From the NCBI GenBank assembly GCA_900110015.1, contig FOCD01000001.1:372001-436000 (forward strand): a stretch of 64,000 nt of DNA, read 5' to 3'. This DNA comes from Terribacillus saccharophilus (lineage in GTDB: Bacteria > Bacillota > Bacilli > Bacillales > Amphibacillaceae). The notes beneath the pieces are model-generated. The model saw only the letters and a program-made list of their open reading frames with translations. It was not told the origin of the DNA and searched no databases. This document shows, piece after piece, positions 8,029 through 16,715 of this stretch. Made by a program: the position numbers and the translations under genes. Position 1 is the first letter of the stretch, and every line of letters begins with the position of its first letter.

Positions 8029-8958
8029 TTGGCAAAAGCATCAGTATCTCCATCAGCTGAAGAACGGCTGATTTTGACTAAGAAAAACAGACGGTGGGAC
8101 GAAGTACGCGGACGTTCCCTCGTTACTATATGTGCAGTAATTATGATTGCAGCAACAATTGCTGTTACAGTATTCCTTGCTCAAAAAGGTTTGCAGTCCT
8201 TCACAGTCAATAATATTAATCCAATTGCATATCTAACTAGCGCGAACTGGAATCCAACAGGCGGAGAGAATGCATCATTTGGTATATTTCCATTTATTTT
8301 CGGCTCATTAGCTGTTACTTTCCTATCTGCATTAATTGCAGCACCGCTTGGTATTGGTGCGGCGATATTCATGTCTGAAATCGCACCGAAATTCGGTAAA
8401 AAAGTATTGCAGCCGGTTATCGAACTATTGGTAGGTATACCTTCTGTTGTATATGGTTTCATCGGGCTTGTTGTTCTAGTGCCATTATTACGAGATCATT
8501 TTCCTGGTATAGGTTTTAGTTTGTTTGCAGGTGTTATCGTCCTGACTGTTATGATTCTCCCTACGGTTACTACTATAGCAACAGATGCTATGCGGTCACT
8601 GCCTAACAGCTTGCGACAAGGTTCACTTGCACTAGGTGCGACACGCTGGCAGACAATTCGTAAAGTATTAATTCCGGCTGCATTGCCTTCCTTACTTACA
8701 GCTATTGTATTAGGAATGGCTCGTGCGTTCGGAGAAGCACTAGCTGTACAGATGGTTATCGGTAACACACGTGATATCCCTGGCAGCATTTTTGACACAG
8801 CGGGAACTTTAACTACAATCGTTACACTGAACATTGGACATACGACATATGGCAGTATTGAGAACAATACACTTTGGTCGATGGGTCTCATCTTGCTCAT
8901 CATTTCATTCCTATTCATCTTTGTTGTCCGTTACTTGTCCGGTAGGAGGAAAATCTAA
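8029..8958 (+). CDS. pstC: Phosphate ABC transporter permease PstC
   Basis: The protein has about six membrane helices and the binding-protein-dependent permease motif EALALGATRWQTI-like segment (LALGATRWQTIRKVLIP), which contacts the ATPase. The TTG at 8029 is preferred over the in-frame TTG at 8020 because GAGGAG at 8014-8019 would touch the latter but is 9 bases from the former; this gives 309 residues. It pairs with PstA to form the phosphate channel. Its TAA stop shares one base with the pstA ATG, showing translational coupling. Confidence 0.93.
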   Translation: MAKASVSPSAEERLILTKKNRRWDEVRGRSLVTICAVIMIAATIAVTVFLAQKGLQSFTVNNINPIAYLTSANWNPTGGENASFGIFPFIFGSLAVTFLSALIAAPLGIGAAIFMSEIAPKFGKKVLQPVIELLVGIPSVVYGFIGLVVLVPLLRDHFPGIGFSLFAGVIVLTVMILPTVTTIATDAMRSLPNSLRQGSLALGATRWQTIRKVLIPAALPSLLTAIVLGMARAFGEALAVQMVIGNTRDIPGSIFDTAGTLTTIVTLNIGHTTYGSIENNTLWSMGLILLIISFLFIFVVRYLSGRRKI

Positions 8959-9845
8959 TGAACAGCAGAATCACAGATCGTATCGCAACAGGTGTATTTT
9001 ACACAATCGCAGCAATAATGGTTGCATTGCTGCTTTATCTATTTTATTTCATTTTATCTAATGGGCTACCTCAGGTAACGTGGGATTTCTTAACTTCTCC
9101 TTCCAGCTCTTATCAAGCTGGCGGTGGTATTCGTGACCAGCTATTCAACTCCTTGTATATCCTGTTTATCACGATGATTATTACAGTACCACTAGGAGTA
9201 TGTGGCGGGATTTACATGGCTGAATATGCAAAACCAGGCAAAATCACTAACTTTATTCGTACGTGTATCGAGATGCTGGCTTCTTTGCCTTCTATCGTCG
9301 TAGGTTTGTTTGGTCTACTGATCTTTGTTAACATCACTGGCTGGGGTTATACAATAATTGGTGGTGCTTTGGCACTTACTATCTTCAATATTCCAGTAAT
9401 GGTTCGTGTTACAGAAGATGCAATTCGAAGCGTACCAAAAGAACAGAAAGAAGCGAGCTTGGCGTTAGGTATTACAAGATGGCATACAATTAAGACAGTC
9501 ATTCTTCCATATGCCTTTCCTGGTATTCTTACAGGTGCAATACTAGCTTCCGGCCGCGTTTTTGGGGAAGCAGCAGCTCTGCTTTATACAGCAGGTCTTT
9601 CCACACCGACACTTGATTACGGAAACTGGAATCCATTCGCAGAGAATTCTCCGCTGAACATTTTCCGACCGGCTGAAACTTTAGCCGTTCACATCTGGTC
9701 TGTTAATACACAAGGTCTGATTCCAGATGTACGTGAAGTAGCTAATGGTGCATCAGCGGTTCTAGTCATTGCTGTACTTGTGTTCAATCTCCTCGCTAGA
9801 TGGTTGGGCAGTGTCATCCATAAGAAGCTAACAGCAGGTAAATGA
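8958..9845 (+). CDS. pstA: Phosphate ABC transporter permease PstA
   Basis: The 295-residue protein has about six membrane segments and the EAA-loop region [20 protein letters not shown]. It forms the membrane channel with PstC. The start overlaps the pstC stop by one base. The RBS AGGAGGAAA lies in the end of pstC. The operon order pstS-C-A-B-B-phoU is the standard Bacillales arrangement. Confidence 0.93.
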   Translation: MNSRITDRIATGVFYTIAAIMVALLLYLFYFILSNGLPQVTWDFLTSPSSSYQAGGGIRDQLFNSLYILFITMIITVPLGVCGGIYMAEYAKPGKITNFIRTCIEMLASLPSIVVGLFGLLIFVNITGWGYTIIGGALALTIFNIPVMVRVTEDAIRSVPKEQKEASLALGITRWHTIKTVILPYAFPGILTGAILASGRVFGEAAALLYTAGLSTPTLDYGNWNPFAENSPLNIFRPAETLAVHIWSVNTQGLIPDVREVANGASAVLVIAVLVFNLLARWLGSVIHKKLTAGK

Positions 9846-9865
9846 TGAAGAGAGGAGTTCGTGAT

Positions 9866-10699
9866 ATGAACTATACAGCAGATAAACCAACAGAAACGAA
9901 AGCAGAAGATGAAATGGCTGCATCCAATACAAGAGCTTCTAAGAAAGAAGTTGTACTTGATGTAAAGGATCTCAGCATTTTCTATGGTAATAATGAAGCA
10001 GTAAAACGGGCGAATATGGGTATTGAGAAGAATGCAGTTACAGCACTGATCGGTCCTTCTGGCTGTGGGAAATCCACATTCATCCGTTCCATCAATCGGA
10101 TGAATGACTTGATTCCATCCAGCCGAGCAGAAGGTGAAATCATCTATGACGGAATTAATATCCTTCGTAATGACATCAATGTTGTTGCATTGCGTTCAGA
10201 GATTGGCATGGTGTTCCAAAAACCGAACCCATTTCCTAAATCCATCTATAACAACATTACACATGCATTGAAATACAACGGTCAGAAAAATAAGAAGGTT
10301 CTTGACGAAATCGTTGAGGAAAGCTTACGTAAAGCTGCTTTATGGGATGAAGTGAAAGACCGTCTGCATCAATCAGCTTTATCACTATCCGGTGGTCAGC
10401 AGCAGCGTCTATGTATTGCTCGTACGCTTGCTATGGAACCGCAGATCCTTCTGTTGGATGAACCTGCTTCCGCACTGGATCCAGTATCCAATTCTAAAAT
10501 TGAGGAACTTATCCTGCAGCTGAAAGAAGATTATAGCATCGTCATCGTGACACATAATATGTCGCAGGCATCTCGTGTGTCAGATAAGACAGCCTTCTTC
10601 TTGAATGGGGATGTCGTGGAATACGATGATACGAAGAAAATTTTCACTAATCCTTCTGAGACGAAAACAGAAGAATATATTTCCGGTAGATTCGGATAG
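9866..10699 (+). CDS. pstBA: Phosphate ABC transporter ATP-binding protein PstB (first copy)
   Basis: An ABC ATPase with Walker [11 protein letters not shown]-loop in [10 protein letters not shown], signature [16 protein letters not shown], Walker [14 protein letters not shown] and H-loop VTHNMSQ. It energises phosphate uptake. An upstream in-frame ATG at 9842 overlaps the pstA stop, but AGAGGAG at 9851-9857 is correctly spaced only for the ATG at 9866, giving 277 residues. The first 30 residues are a polar extension before the ATPase fold. Two adjacent pstB genes, as here, are usual in Bacillus. Confidence 0.93.
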   Translation: MNYTADKPTETKAEDEMAASNTRASKKEVVLDVKDLSIFYGNNEAVKRANMGIEKNAVTALIGPSGCGKSTFIRSINRMNDLIPSSRAEGEIIYDGINILRNDINVVALRSEIGMVFQKPNPFPKSIYNNITHALKYNGQKNKKVLDEIVEESLRKAALWDEVKDRLHQSALSLSGGQQQRLCIARTLAMEPQILLLDEPASALDPVSNSKIEELILQLKEDYSIVIVTHNMSQASRVSDKTAFFLNGDVVEYDDTKKIFTNPSETKTEEYISGRFG

Positions 10700-10713
10700 G
10701 AGGCACGACAGCT

Positions 10714-11487
10714 ATGCAAGTGGCAGCAGCGAAAGAGACAATTTTCCAAGTAAATGATCTGAACCTATGGTATGACGACTTCCATGCATTGAAGGATGTA
10801 AGCCTGGAAGCTTTGAATAATGAAATTTATGCGATTATCGGCCCATCTGGCTGTGGTAAATCCACATTTATCAAGACGCTTAATCTAATGATCAATATGG
10901 AGCCAGGTGTCAAAATGACTGGCGAAATTAATTATAAGAACAAAAACTTGCTTGATTCGAGAGTTGACTTGGTTGACTTGCGTCGTAAAGTGGGGATGAT
11001 CTTCCAAAAAGGTAATCCTTTTCCGCAGTCAATTTACGATAATATTGTGTACGGACCAAAAATTCATGGTATTAAGAAGAAAAGTGAATTGGATGAAATC
11101 GTGGAAACAACATTGAAGGATGTTGCACTTTGGGATGAGGTGAAGGATCGCCTGAAGTCTTCTGCGATGGGTCTTTCTGGTGGTCAGCAGCAGCGTTTGT
11201 GTATTGCACGTGCGCTTGCGACGAAACCAGATGTCGTATTGATGGATGAACCAACTTCTGCACTGGATCCAATTTCCACTTTGAAAATCGAAGAGCTTAT
11301 GTCTGAGCTTAAGAAGAAATATTGTATCGTAATCGTGACACACAATATGCAGCAGGCTTCCCGTATTTCAGATAAGACTGCATTCTTCCTGCATGGTCGT
11401 GTTGTAGAGTCAGCAGAGACTGGCAAAATATTCTCTAACCCGGAAGATAAGCGAACAGAAGATTATATTAGCGGACGTTTTGGTTAA
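10714..11487 (+). CDS. pstBB: Phosphate ABC transporter ATP-binding protein PstB (second copy)
   Basis: The 257-residue ABC ATPase has Walker [10 protein letters not shown], signature [16 protein letters not shown], Walker [14 protein letters not shown] and H-loop VTHNMQQ. It is a close paralogue of the preceding pstB, with matching segments such as LWDEVKDRL, and probably arose by tandem duplication. Whether the two form a heterodimer or alternate homodimers is not visible. The ATG at 10714 follows AGGAGG with good spacing, 14 bases after the first copy ends. Confidence 0.93.
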   Translation: MQVAAAKETIFQVNDLNLWYDDFHALKDVSLEALNNEIYAIIGPSGCGKSTFIKTLNLMINMEPGVKMTGEINYKNKNLLDSRVDLVDLRRKVGMIFQKGNPFPQSIYDNIVYGPKIHGIKKKSELDEIVETTLKDVALWDEVKDRLKSSAMGLSGGQQQRLCIARALATKPDVVLMDEPTSALDPISTLKIEELMSELKKKYCIVIVTHNMQQASRISDKTAFFLHGRVVESAETGKIFSNPEDKRTEDYISGRFG

Positions 11488-11508
11488 TTACGTATTGGAG
11501 GAGAACAC

Positions 11509-12168
11509 ATGGTAGCAAGAGAGCAGTTTTCAGCAGATTTGGAAGCAATCCAGAAATCAATTATTTCTTTTGCATTTGAAGTAGACACAGCTTTAAAGCA
11601 AGCTATCGACGCATTATATGAGCGAGACAGTGATCTTGCTTATAAAGTAATTGAGAATGATGAGTTATTAAATGAACGTGATCAGGAAATCAATGAGGCG
11701 ACTATCCAATTAATTGCAATGCAGCAGCCTGTAGCAACAGATTTGCGTCGCTTAGTCGCTTTCCTTCGTGTATCTTCCGACTTGGAGCGAATGGGTGACC
11801 ATGCAAAAAATATCGCGAAAAGCGTAAACCGTTTGAATGTATTAAGTCCGTATGACATTCCGCCGGCTATCCGTGATATGCAGGAAGTTGTCAGCAAAAT
11901 GATTCATAGTGCTGTACAGGCTTTTGAAGAAGAAGATATTACGAAAGCAAAAAAGCTAGCTGATTTGGATAACGTAGTAGATAGTATGTACGGAGAGTTG
12001 TTCCGTGACATGCTGGATGAGCGTAAGGCACAGTCAGGGAAGCATCAACAGACGATGCAGCTCGTTTTTGTTGGTCGTTTCGTTGAGCGTGTAGGAGATC
12101 ATATAACAAATATCGGAGAAAGTATCCTTTACCTTGTTAAAGGGACTGCAGTTGATCTTAATAAATAA
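11509..12168 (+). CDS. phoU: Phosphate transport/signalling regulator PhoU
   Basis: The 219-residue all-helical protein has the duplicated PhoU domain. Each half carries the metal-binding motif: ERMGDHAKNI at about residues 86-95 and ERVGDHITNI at about 188-197. PhoU damps Pst transport and the phosphate two-component system when phosphate is ample. It is the last gene of the pst operon, with GGAGGAG before the ATG and a terminator just after the stop. The same domain is fused to the symporter at 141-1763. Confidence 0.93.
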   Translation: MVAREQFSADLEAIQKSIISFAFEVDTALKQAIDALYERDSDLAYKVIENDELLNERDQEINEATIQLIAMQQPVATDLRRLVAFLRVSSDLERMGDHAKNIAKSVNRLNVLSPYDIPPAIRDMQEVVSKMIHSAVQAFEEEDITKAKKLADLDNVVDSMYGELFRDMLDERKAQSGKHQQTMQLVFVGRFVERVGDHITNIGESILYLVKGTAVDLNK

Positions 12169-12203
12169 GAAGCAGCGGCATATGCCGCTGCTTCTTATTT
12201 TAT
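12166..12203. terminator. Bidirectional terminator between phoU and yqzC
   Basis: A 14-bp perfect inverted repeat (12166-12179 with 12184-12197) contains the palindrome GCGGCATATGCCGC. A and T tracts on both sides let it serve phoU (+) and yqzC (-). The yqzC stop lies inside it. Confidence 0.9.
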
Positions 12204-12656
12204 CATTAATTTAGAAATGTCTTCGTACTTCATATCCGAACTAACGTGATAGGTACCGACTTGCAAGGATTCACTTGCTTCTGTAGCATCCAAATACGTA
12301 CGGAATGCAGATGCATCTTCGATGATATCTGCTTCTTCAAGTTTAGTTGCTACATCATCACTCGTCATGCCAGTCTCGAGCTTAAGAGTAAATGTTTTAG
12401 GCTCCTCTTTTTTAGGTTTCTCTGGAGTCTTATTCTGAGCATTCTTTAGCTCTTCATAGTCTTGATTAGACAACACATGATAGTCATTTTCTTCAAGCTC
12501 TTTTTTCATATCGTCTTCACTAGGTGTTACTGTTTCAACTGCTGCTGAAGCTGTTGCTGTTTCTTCAGTCTTTGGAGTATCTGTAAAATAAAGGGCCAGC
12601 ATACAAGCACCTGCTAACAGAAGAGCAGTTGCGAATCCTTGGATTACTTGCTTCAT
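12195..12656 (-). CDS. yqzC: YqzC-like membrane-anchored protein with YceG-like domain
   Basis: The 153-residue protein has one N-terminal membrane helix (residues 7-25), an acidic and Lys/Pro-rich linker (about 30-88), and a C-terminal segment FTLKLETGMTSDDVATKLEEADIIEDASAF that resembles the substrate-binding repeat of YceG/MltG proteins. It lacks an MltG catalytic domain, so it is probably not a lytic transglycosylase. The position next to phoU and the length match B. subtilis yqzC. It overlaps yqzD upstream by 4 bases and is probably cotranscribed. Confidence 0.7.
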   Translation of the reverse strand: MKQVIQGFATALLLAGACMLALYFTDTPKTEETATASAAVETVTPSEDDMKKELEENDYHVLSNQDYEELKNAQNKTPEKPKKEEPKTFTLKLETGMTSDDVATKLEEADIIEDASAFRTYLDATEASESLQVGTYHVSSDMKYEDISKLMIK

Positions 12657-13003
12657 AACTGTACTCCTGCTTGTTTGGCAATCCGGTATACATCATCTTC
12701 AGCCAGACTTGTTTGCTTTGCAATTTCCTTGATGGAAAATCCTTGCTGTTGCAGCTTTAGAATCTGCTGGAAAATAGCAGGTTTCTGTGAGGCCTTATTA
12801 GGTTTTGGTTCATGCTGTACAGTTGGCAGCAGCTCTTCTTCGAGAATTTTGACTTTCTTATTCAACGTATATGTTTCTTGCATAGTCGAAAGGGTCAATT
12901 GTTCAATCTGTTGATCCATTTGTTTAAATTTATCTTGCATGAAGAAAGAGAAAATCCATAATATGATACCAGCTGTAAGAAAGGCGATAGCAGCGATTAA
13001 CAT
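12653..13003 (-). CDS. yqzD: YqzD-like small membrane protein with coiled coil and HTH-like C-terminus
   Basis: The 116-residue protein has an N-terminal membrane helix (about residues 2-22), a probable coiled coil (about 25-60), and a C-terminal helix-turn-helix-like stretch (IKEIAKQTSLAEDDVYRIAKQAGV). No enzymatic motif is visible and the function is unknown. GGAGGT precedes the ATG. It overlaps yqzC by 4 bases, so the two form a pair. Size and place match B. subtilis yqzD. A sequence matching a 0A box lies at 13073-13079 upstream. Confidence 0.68.
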   Translation of the reverse strand: MLIAAIAFLTAGIILWIFSFFMQDKFKQMDQQIEQLTLSTMQETYTLNKKVKILEEELLPTVQHEPKPNKASQKPAIFQQILKLQQQGFSIKEIAKQTSLAEDDVYRIAKQAGVQL

Positions 13004-13105
13004 GTTAGTATAAACCTCCTACTTATTGCTAACATAGTTATACCATACCAAGAAGCCACCGGATATATTGTTTTCGACATTTTTTGAAATAGTTATTGAT
13101 AACGG

Positions 13106-13134
13106 TTGATTACCTAACATAAGTCTGCTATTAT
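13106..13134 (+). promoter_or_regulatory. Sigma-A promoter of rpmG
   Basis: TTGATT (13106-13111) and TATTAT (13129-13134) are separated by exactly 17 bases, about 65 bases before the rpmG start. Confidence 0.65.
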
Positions 13135-13197
13135 TAGATGGTCTGAAGATCGTTAAGTTTTCATACACTTATTTAAGATTGTTGGGAGGGATTATAC

Positions 13198-13347
13198 ATG
13201 CGTGTAAACATTACTCTCGCCTGCACAGAAACAGGAGATCGTAACTACATTACAACAAAAAATAAGCGTAAACATCCAGAACGCATGGAGCTTAGAAAAT
13301 ATAGCCCACGCTTGAAAAAGTATACGCTGCACCGCGAAACAAAATAA
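13198..13347 (+). CDS. rpmGA: 50S ribosomal protein L33
   Basis: A 49-codon gene encodes [20 protein letters not shown] and continues with a Lys/Arg-rich tail ending [15 protein letters not shown], the typical L33 sequence. It binds 23S rRNA near the E site of the large subunit. Only one cysteine is present (LAC), so this copy lacks the two CxxC pairs of the zinc-ribbon form. TTGGGAGGG precedes the ATG. It has its own promoter and terminator. The position between yqzD and yqgN matches B. subtilis rpmGA. Confidence 0.95.
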   Translation: MRVNITLACTETGDRNYITTKNKRKHPERMELRKYSPRLKKYTLHRETK

Positions 13348-13359
13348 GTACGACAAAAA

Positions 13360-13390
13360 AACTCCCCCTTCAATTGGCGGGAGTTTTTTT
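13360..13390 (+). terminator. Terminator after rpmG
   Basis: AACTCCC pairs with GGGAGTT around a 12-base loop, preceded by an A run and followed by T residues. Confidence 0.85.
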
Positions 13391-13416
13391 ACATATGAAG
13401 GAAGGAGGCAGAGCAA

Positions 13417-13974
13417 ATGGAAGAAAAAGAAAAACTTCGACAGGAAGGGCTTCGTTTGCTGAAAGAAATGCCACAAACAGATAAACTGCATATTGAGCAT
13501 CGGCTGGCAGAACAGCTATTTGCTTCCTCCGTGTGGAAAGATGCGAAAAGCATTGGTCTTACGATGGCTCTCCCGCATGAGTGGGATACCACTAAGCTGA
13601 TTCAGCAAGGGTGGCTCGAAAAGAAGAAAATATTTGTACCGCTTACAATCGAGAACCGAGCTATGCAGTTTTACCATATCGAAAGCTATAACCAATTGAC
13701 AAACGGAGCATTCCACATCAAAGAACCGATTGCCGATCGCTGCGAACCTGCTTCGAAGGATAGCATTGATCTTCTTATTGTTCCTGGTCTTCTTTTTGAC
13801 ATGTCTGGTTACCGAATTGGATATGGAGGAGGATACTATGATCGCTATTTAACTGATTATCAAAATAAAACGTTGTCACTGGCAAGCAGACAGCAAATAA
13901 AGCATTCATTACCTGTGGGTCCTTTAGATCTTCCCGTCGATCATCTTTTGACAGATGATGGTTTTCTGTTTTAA
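13417..13974 (+). CDS. yqgN: 5-formyltetrahydrofolate cyclo-ligase
   Basis: The 185-residue protein is normal length for the family. It has an N-terminal basic helix (KEKLRQEGLRLLKEMP) and the C-terminal signature DLLIVPGLLFD...GYRIGYGGGYYDRYL, whose glycine-rich loop binds ATP/folate. It converts 5-formyl-THF to 5,10-methenyl-THF with ATP hydrolysis, feeding one-carbon metabolism in the cytosol. AAGGAGG precedes the ATG. The neighbours match B. subtilis yqgN. Confidence 0.93.
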   Translation: MEEKEKLRQEGLRLLKEMPQTDKLHIEHRLAEQLFASSVWKDAKSIGLTMALPHEWDTTKLIQQGWLEKKKIFVPLTIENRAMQFYHIESYNQLTNGAFHIKEPIADRCEPASKDSIDLLIVPGLLFDMSGYRIGYGGGYYDRYLTDYQNKTLSLASRQQIKHSLPVGPLDLPVDHLLTDDGFLF

Positions 13975-14037
13975 CCGAATAGGAGTATTCGGCTTCGGGT
14001 TAAACTAGGCTTATCCCGGAGGAAAGGAAGGGTACCT

Positions 14038-14226
14038 ATGTGGAAAACCCTCATTACAACGTTAACGTTGGCAGCAAGTGTCGTATTTTTAGTACGGGAG
14101 CGGTATCGGGTGCTGAATGCACTTTTAGCCGTGACGGTTCTTCGCAAAGGTCTTATTCGGCTTTCAATGGGAATTGAACCTCTGCGTTCCCGGATGCTGC
14201 CGATTTTATTTAAACGCTCAGTGTAA
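14038..14226 (+). CDS. yqgO: Small membrane-associated protein YqgO
   Basis: A 62-residue protein with one hydrophobic N-terminal segment (about residues 5-20) followed by a basic amphipathic stretch rich in Arg. It matches no enzyme family I recognise. Its slot between yqgN and the rhomboid gene is that of B. subtilis yqgO, of unknown function. The RBS GGAGGAAAGG precedes the ATG. The stop codon lies in the loop of the following terminator hairpin. Confidence 0.72.
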   Translation: MWKTLITTLTLAASVVFLVRERYRVLNALLAVTVLRKGLIRLSMGIEPLRSRMLPILFKRSV

Positions 14227-14238
14227 ACTGGGCGTTTT
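14212..14238 (+). terminator. Terminator overlapping the yqgO stop codon
   Basis: AAACGCTCAGT pairs with ACTGGGCGTTT (11 bp, one G-T) around GTAA, followed by a short T run. The TAA stop of yqgO is in the loop region. Confidence 0.78.
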
Positions 14239-14281
14239 TCCATGACTTTTTTGATAAACTGTAGGCAAGAGGGGGAGAGGT

Positions 14282-15814
14282 ATGACCTACAACGAAGAAA
14301 CGGCCTATTATAAGATGATCAATCGTTTGTTAGCCGTTCATGGTTTTACATTTGTGAGGGCTGAAGATGATCTGAGAGTCTGTTGGCTCGAAAAGAAGCA
14401 GAATGGTATTACCCATGTGGTGAAAATTAATTATAGAACGTTTACTTGGGCAAACCATTTAAAACAGGATATCTTAAAAACAGCAAATCAAATACAAAAT
14501 ATGAGTAAAGGATTATTCTCCAAAAAGACGCGTATCCATAATGTCTATTTCGGTGAGCAGGAACCTGCGGATGATTGGTCGAAGCTAAAGAAACCGATGA
14601 TCATCAAAAGCAAGCGTCCTATTCCGATGCAGCTTTATTATTTGGATGGAGATTCTTATGAAAAGGAATCAGAGAAGTTATTCCGCCATTTGAAGCTTGA
14701 TGACAAAATTACGTTGACTTCAGCTGATGAACAAGAGCTTGAGGTAGAGAAGAGCAGACTCCGAAGCTTGCTAGTCCAGCAGCAGCAAGCAGATCAAGCT
14801 GTATTTCATCGAAAAAAACCACTGCTTGTATATGGTCTTATCGGAATCAGTGTGTTGATGTTCCTATTGGAAACACTACTCGGTGGCTCGACAGATTCTT
14901 CTGTACTTGTTCAACTCGGTGCGAAATACAATCCATTGATTCTGGCAGAAAATGAATGGTGGCGAATTGTATCTTCGATGTTTTTACATATCGGAGCACT
15001 GCATCTTCTGACAAATATGTTGTCGCTATACTATTTAGGTACATTGACAGAGCAAATATTTGGCCATCGTCGTTTCTTTCTCATCTATCTCTTGGGAGGC
15101 GTCGTAGGCGGGCTGGCAAGCTTTGCTTTCTCAGATAATCTTAGCGCTGGAGCTTCGGGTGCCATTTTCGGACTGTTCGGAGCGCTGCTTTATTTTGGTG
15201 TTGTTTATCCGAAGTTGTTTTGGCGAACGATTGGTAATGGTTTGATAGTTATTTTGCTTATTAACTTAGTGATCAGTTTCGCCGCTAGCCATGTAATTGA
15301 TGTTTTCGCCCATCTCGGAGGCTTGTTAGGAGGCTTCGCCAGTGCTTTGCTCGTCGGGATACCTGGTAAGAGAAATACAGGAGCTCGCTTCGGAGGTACG
15401 CTTTTGTCGCTTGCACTTATTGCTGGTCTCATTTGGTATGGCTTAACGGGACCTGTGAATGATACACTGCGTCATGTACTTAAAGTGGAAGATGCGGTTA
15501 AGCAGAACGATTATGCTTCTGTTATTTCGGATGCAACGCTAGCCCTAGATGAAAGGGATTCTGTTTATGAGCATATGCTTTTATTCAATCGCGGTTTAGC
15601 TTACTACAGGACTGGAGAAATTGAAAAAAGTGCACAGGACTACGAGCGGCTGGTGAAATTAACACCGGAGGATCACGCTGCTCATTATAATTTGGCACTT
15701 GTCCTGCAAGAAGAGGGCAAGAACGAGGAAGCATTGAAGCACGCAAAGAGAGCTGTCGAACTTAAGCCGGATGAAAGCCAGTATAAACAACTCCAGCAGA
15801 AGCTTTCTCAATAA
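14282..15814 (+). CDS. gluP: Rhomboid family intramembrane serine protease with TPR domain
   Basis: The 510-residue protein has a soluble N-terminal domain (1-175), a rhomboid membrane core (about 180-380), and C-terminal TPR repeats (about 395-510). The catalytic Ser is in GASGAIFG near residue 290 and the His is in FAHLGG near 343; HLLTNM on helix 2 is also conserved. It cleaves membrane proteins within the bilayer. B. subtilis GluP (YqgP) acts with FtsH in membrane protein quality control. GGGGGAGAGGT precedes the ATG, and its 3' end overlaps the next, convergent gene by 7 bases. Confidence 0.93.
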   Translation: MTYNEETAYYKMINRLLAVHGFTFVRAEDDLRVCWLEKKQNGITHVVKINYRTFTWANHLKQDILKTANQIQNMSKGLFSKKTRIHNVYFGEQEPADDWSKLKKPMIIKSKRPIPMQLYYLDGDSYEKESEKLFRHLKLDDKITLTSADEQELEVEKSRLRSLLVQQQQADQAVFHRKKPLLVYGLIGISVLMFLLETLLGGSTDSSVLVQLGAKYNPLILAENEWWRIVSSMFLHIGALHLLTNMLSLYYLGTLTEQIFGHRRFFLIYLLGGVVGGLASFAFSDNLSAGASGAIFGLFGALLYFGVVYPKLFWRTIGNGLIVILLINLVISFAASHVIDVFAHLGGLLGGFASALLVGIPGKRNTGARFGGTLLSLALIAGLIWYGLTGPVNDTLRHVLKVEDAVKQNDYASVISDATLALDERDSVYEHMLLFNRGLAYYRTGEIEKSAQDYERLVKLTPEDHAAHYNLALVLQEEGKNEEALKHAKRAVELKPDESQYKQLQQKLSQ

Positions 15815-16635
15815 TATTGCAGCAGCTCTCTATGCTGTCCTGTCTCATCCTGATAGAGGACACGCAGATGCTTTCCTGATTTATCAAACAGCAAAAGCGG
15901 GATATAAGTGGCAACTGTGCCTTTTTCCACTGCTGGACCGATTGGCAGTATGTAATTTCGATACAGTCCTTCCCATAGCCGGCTGATGATTTCTTGTCTT
16001 TTTTTATCTTCCGTAAGACCTGGGATTCCCGTAAAGTCGGTGGTCGGAAGAGCAGTGAGCGGTATTTCTGTATACTGACCGGCGGGAATGGATAATTGCT
16101 GTTTCGCGTCGGTCCAGACTTGCTGCAGTGTAAGGCTAGTGTCTGTTTTTGCTATCTGTCGGGAGTGCATCTCTTTTTCATTTTTGGGAAATGAAAACAG
16201 CTCGTACGTATCAGACGTATAGGAACGAACACCGGACAACTTGAATGAACTAGTAATTTGGTTCTTGTGAAGTTCAGCAAAATGAAAAGAAACTGCATCC
16301 AGTTGTTTGTTCGGCTGAAGGATATGAGTTTTCTCCTGTGTAAGTCGGCTTGCAGGGTGCAGCCATTTGTTCATCACTCCAACCAATTTGCCATTTTCGT
16401 ACAATAGTCCAACATCCTGCCGTAAGTATGCTTCAGTATCGAGCGCGCTTGTAAGACGCCAATGAATGCGACGGAAATCCACTTTTTTCATTGAAGTAGA
16501 TGTTTCTGTGAAAGCTGCCGAGTCATCAAGCGGGAAATGCTGAATCACAGGCTGTGGCTGCTGCATACGAATAAAATAAGTAGAGCACAGCACGATGGAA
16601 AAGAATACGCAGCCAATTATAAGCCATTTTCGCAT
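15808..16635 (-). CDS. Hypothetical protein with N-terminal membrane anchor
   Basis: The 275-residue product has one N-terminal hydrophobic segment (about residues 4-22), which could be an anchor or signal peptide; a Cys at position 9/17 is not in a clear lipobox. The rest is polar and predicted extracytoplasmic. I recognise no domain. GAGGAAAAC precedes the ATG. It occupies the region where B. subtilis has yqgT/yqgU but does not clearly resemble the YqgU lipoprotein. It is convergent with gluP and divergent from the M42 peptidase gene. Confidence 0.7.
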   Translation of the reverse strand: MRKWLIIGCVFFSIVLCSTYFIRMQQPQPVIQHFPLDDSAAFTETSTSMKKVDFRRIHWRLTSALDTEAYLRQDVGLLYENGKLVGVMNKWLHPASRLTQEKTHILQPNKQLDAVSFHFAELHKNQITSSFKLSGVRSYTSDTYELFSFPKNEKEMHSRQIAKTDTSLTLQQVWTDAKQQLSIPAGQYTEIPLTALPTTDFTGIPGLTEDKKRQEIISRLWEGLYRNYILPIGPAVEKGTVATYIPLLLFDKSGKHLRVLYQDETGQHRELLQYY

Positions 16636-16650
16636 AAGTTTTCCTCCTCA

Positions 16651-16679
16651 TTGGACAAACTCTCGCTTATTGATACTAT
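16651..16679 (+). promoter_or_regulatory. Sigma-A promoter of the M42 peptidase gene
   Basis: TTGGAC (16651-16656) and TACTAT (16674-16679) are 17 bases apart, 36 bases before the coding start. Confidence 0.6.
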
Positions 16680-16715
16680 GTAAGAGACCGATATGTTATG
16701 AAAGAGGGGATACAA

